Source: Thermoplasmata archaeon (GTDB lineage: Archaea; Thermoplasmatota; Thermoplasmata; Lutacidiplasmatales; UBA184). From it: 7,627 nt of DNA. Each line of letters begins with the position of its first letter. Position 1 is the stretch's first letter. The notes below the pieces were generated by a model. The model was not told the DNA's origin. It worked only from the letters and a program-made list of their open reading frames with translations, and did no database searches. This document shows positions 5,806 through 7,627 of this stretch, piece by piece. The position numbers were made by a program, and so were the translations under genes. The DNA lies in NCBI GenBank assembly GCA_030040035.1, contig JASHUJ010000203.1:1-7627 (forward strand). The letters run 5' to 3'.

Positions 5806-7188
5806 GTGCCCCGCTGGATCTCGGACGACCCGGACGACGAAGCCTCGATGCTCGCCGCGCTCGGAATCGGCTCCGTGGACGAACTTTTCGCCGACGTTCC
5901 GAAGAAGGCCCGCATGCCGCGTCTCGGGATCGGTCCGGGGCTTGAGGAGCGCGAGGTCGTCGACACCGTCGACCGGATCCTGGCGCGCAACGAAACCCTG
6001 GACGAGTTCGCCAGTTTCCTCGGCGGCCGCGTCGCACCGCGGTTCGTCCCGGCCGCGGTCGACGCGATCGTCTCCCGGAGCGAGTTCTACACGGCCTACA
6101 CGCCCTACCAGGCCGAAGCGAGCCAGGGCATGCTCCGGGCGCTCTTCGAGTTCCAGAGCCTCTGGGTCGAGCTGACGGGACTCGACGTCGCCAACGCGTC
6201 GTTGTACGACGGGGCGACCGCGGCCGGGGAGGCCCTCCTGCTCTGCCGGCGCCTCCACGAGGGGCACCGGTTCCTGGTGCCCGCGAGCCTGCCGTGGGAA
6301 GAAAAGAGCGTGCTCCGCAACTACGCGACCGGGCCGAACCTGCGCGTCGAAGAGATCCCGTACGACGACCGGACCGGTGGTGTCGACCTCGAGTTCCTCC
6401 GGCGGGCGGTCTCGGCCGGGGACGTTTTCGGGGTGCTCGCGGACGTGCCGAACGGATTCGGGCATTTGGACGAGGCCCTGCCCGAGCTCAAGCCGACGAT
6501 CGGGGACGTCCCGCTCGTTGTATCCGCGGACCCTCTCGCGCTCACCGTGCTGGAAGCCCCGGGCGCCTACGGCGCGGACGTGGTCGTCGGGGAGGGCCAG
6601 GGCTTCGGGCTCGCACCGTCGTTCGGGGGTCCGCTCCTCGGGTTGTTCGCGTGCCGGCGCGAGCACGTCCGCTCCGCCCCGGGTCGGATCGTCGGCGCGA
6701 CGCTCGATGCCGAGGGCCAGCGAGCCTATGCGCTGACCCTGGTGACGCGGGAGCAGCACATCCGCCGGTCCCGCGCGACGTCGAACATCTGCACGAACCA
6801 GTCGCTCATGGCGCTCGCGTTCGTCGTCTACGCCAGCGCGGTCGGCCCGCGCGGACTGGCGCGGCTCCAGGCCTCGCTCGCCGAGAAGGCTCGATCGCTC
6901 GCCGGCGCGCTGGGCGGGATCGACGGGCTGCGCGCGCCGCGGTTCGCCGCGCCCCATCTCGGCGAGTTCACGATCGAGCCCACCCGTGGCTCGGCGCGCG
7001 ACTTCCTCGACGGCCTCTACCGGCTCAAGGTGCTCGGCGGGCACCCGCTCGCTGACCCCCGCCCGGGAGCCGGCCCGCAGTCCGAGCGGATCCTGGTGGC
7101 GACCAACGAGTGGGTCGGTGATCGCGAGGTCCAGAAGTACGCGACGGCCGCCCGGACGGTCCTTGGCCCGCCGGGGGGTCCGGCATGA
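5806..7188 (+). CDS. gcvPA: Glycine dehydrogenase (decarboxylating) subunit 1
   Basis: A 460-residue N-terminal-half subunit of the split P-protein of the glycine cleavage system. With GcvPB it decarboxylates glycine and passes the aminomethyl group to lipoyl-GcvH. Hallmarks: SEFYTAYTPYQAEASQGML (92-110), FEFQSLWVELTGLDVANASLYDGATAAGEA (114-143), VVVGEGQGFGLAPSFGGPLLG (259-279), and REQHIRRSRATSNICTNQSLMALA (315-338). The length is normal for the family. The PLP-binding lysine belongs to the partner subunit. The start is GTG 5806: GAGGGA ends five nt upstream, a TATA box sits just ahead, and residues from MPRWISDDPDDEASML look like a natural N-terminus. The frame is open much further upstream, but that part is antisense to the GTPase gene and is a shadow. 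The stop overlaps the gcvPB start (ATGA). gcvT and gcvH do not lie upstream; they must be downstream of the window or elsewhere. Confidence 0.95.
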   Translation: MPRWISDDPDDEASMLAALGIGSVDELFADVPKKARMPRLGIGPGLEEREVVDTVDRILARNETLDEFASFLGGRVAPRFVPAAVDAIVSRSEFYTAYTPYQAEASQGMLRALFEFQSLWVELTGLDVANASLYDGATAAGEALLLCRRLHEGHRFLVPASLPWEEKSVLRNYATGPNLRVEEIPYDDRTGGVDLEFLRRAVSAGDVFGVLADVPNGFGHLDEALPELKPTIGDVPLVVSADPLALTVLEAPGAYGADVVVGEGQGFGLAPSFGGPLLGLFACRREHVRSAPGRIVGATLDAEGQRAYALTLVTREQHIRRSRATSNICTNQSLMALAFVVYASAVGPRGLARLQASLAEKARSLAGALGGIDGLRAPRFAAPHLGEFTIEPTRGSARDFLDGLYRLKVLGGHPLADPRPGAGPQSERILVATNEWVGDREVQKYATAARTVLGPPGGPA

Positions 7189-7627
7189 CGTACCGGCAGG
7201 CCCGCTGGGACGAACCGGACCTTTGGGACCTTGTCCCGGCGCGAACGGGTGACGCGCCGGCGGAGATCCCGGGGGTGCCGGAGCGGCTCCGCCGCAAGGA
7301 GTTCGTCCGCTGGCCCGAGCTCTCCGAGCTCGAGGTGATCCGTCATTACACCCGGCTCTCGCAGATGAACTTCGGGATCGACAGTGGGCCCTACCCCCTC
7401 GGATCCTGTACGATGAAGTACAATCCGAAGGTCTCGGAGGTGCTTGCCCGCCGCCGCGGAGCCGCGAACGTTCACCCCTACCAGCCCGAGGCGACCGTGC
7501 AAGGTTCCCTCGAGATCCTCTGGCGCCTCGAGAAGATCCTCACGAAGGTCACCGGCATGCCCGAGGTCTCCCTCCAGGCGGCCGCGGGGGCTCACGGCGA
7601 GTACGCCTCGCTCCTGATGGTGCGCGC
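7185..7627 (+). CDS. gcvPB: Glycine dehydrogenase (decarboxylating) subunit 2, N-terminal part
   Basis: Open to the right edge with no stop, giving the first 147 residues of a protein usually near 480-500. It begins at the ATG of the ATGA overlap with gcvPA, and GGGGGG (7173-7178) lies six nt upstream as a likely ribosome site, so translation is probably coupled. The protein starts MTYRQARWDEPDLWDL and carries the family signature NFGIDSGPYPLGSCTMKYNPK (about residues 62-82), followed by a VHPYQPEATVQGSLEILWRLEKIL stretch and AAAGAHGEYASLLM. This subunit supplies the PLP lysine of the P-protein, which lies beyond the visible part. Together with GcvPA it forms the heterotetrameric decarboxylase found in many archaea and some bacteria. 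Confidence 0.95.
   Translation, partial: MTYRQARWDEPDLWDLVPARTGDAPAEIPGVPERLRRKEFVRWPELSELEVIRHYTRLSQMNFGIDSGPYPLGSCTMKYNPKVSEVLARRRGAANVHPYQPEATVQGSLEILWRLEKILTKVTGMPEVSLQAAAGAHGEYASLLMVR

Noticed and set aside
5767..7044. 425-codon open frame on the minus strand across gcvPA
   Set aside because: Shadow frame of a clearly recognised gcvPA; no protein-like motif.
1..7627. Defence system, CRISPR array, insertion sequence or integration site
   Set aside because: No repeat arrays, transposase or integrase motifs, or target-site duplications were seen. All genes are housekeeping in type and share the same GC-rich style.

Overview
This GC-rich window (roughly two thirds G+C by eye) looks like ordinary chromosomal DNA from an archaeon. 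The evidence is: a beta-CASP nuclease of the archaeal CPSF type that starts at its metallo-beta-lactamase core, an archaeal-type IMPase-like phosphatase paired with an NAD kinase, a NOG1-type ribosome-assembly GTPase, an archaeal-style JAMM metalloprotease, and TATA-like boxes about 27 nt before apparently leaderless starts. A high-GC lineage such as a Thermoplasmatota relative is a guess from gene style. No marker in the window fixes the taxonomy.

Layout, left to right. (1) Positions 1-786, plus strand: the C-terminal part of a radical SAM protein that begins outside the window. (2) Positions 794-2986, minus strand: a tight three-gene operon, read right to left as IMPase/FBPase-like phosphatase, then NAD kinase, then JAMM/MPN metalloprotease. 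The first two overlap by 4 nt and the last two by 26 nt. Its last gene converges on the radical SAM gene with only 7 nt between the stops. (3) Positions 2987-3086: a 100-nt divergent promoter region. (4) Positions 3087-4319, plus strand: a beta-CASP ribonuclease resembling aCPSF2. (5) Positions 4320-4527: a 208-nt convergent spacer with two strong hairpins and no gene that I can identify. (6) Positions 4528-5631, minus strand (possibly starting at 5652): a NOG1-like GTPase. (7) Positions 5632/5653-5805: a divergent promoter region with a clear TATA box for the next operon. (8) Positions 5806-7188 and 7185-7627, plus strand: gcvPA and the start of gcvPB, the two subunits of the split glycine decarboxylase P-protein, overlapping by ATGA. 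gcvPB runs off the right edge.

Functional picture. The phosphatase and kinase could make and remove the 2'-phosphate of NADP. They have the same order as the two halves of the fused NADP phosphatase/NAD kinase of Methanocaldococcus (MJ0917). The nuclease and the GTPase belong to RNA 3'-end processing or decay and to large-subunit assembly. GcvPA/GcvPB carry out the decarboxylation step of the glycine cleavage system. No mobile elements, CRISPR arrays, tRNA or rRNA genes were seen. I see no convincing new system. The observations most worth checking are the split phosphatase/kinase pair co-transcribed with a JAMM protease, and the structured spacer at 4320-4527.
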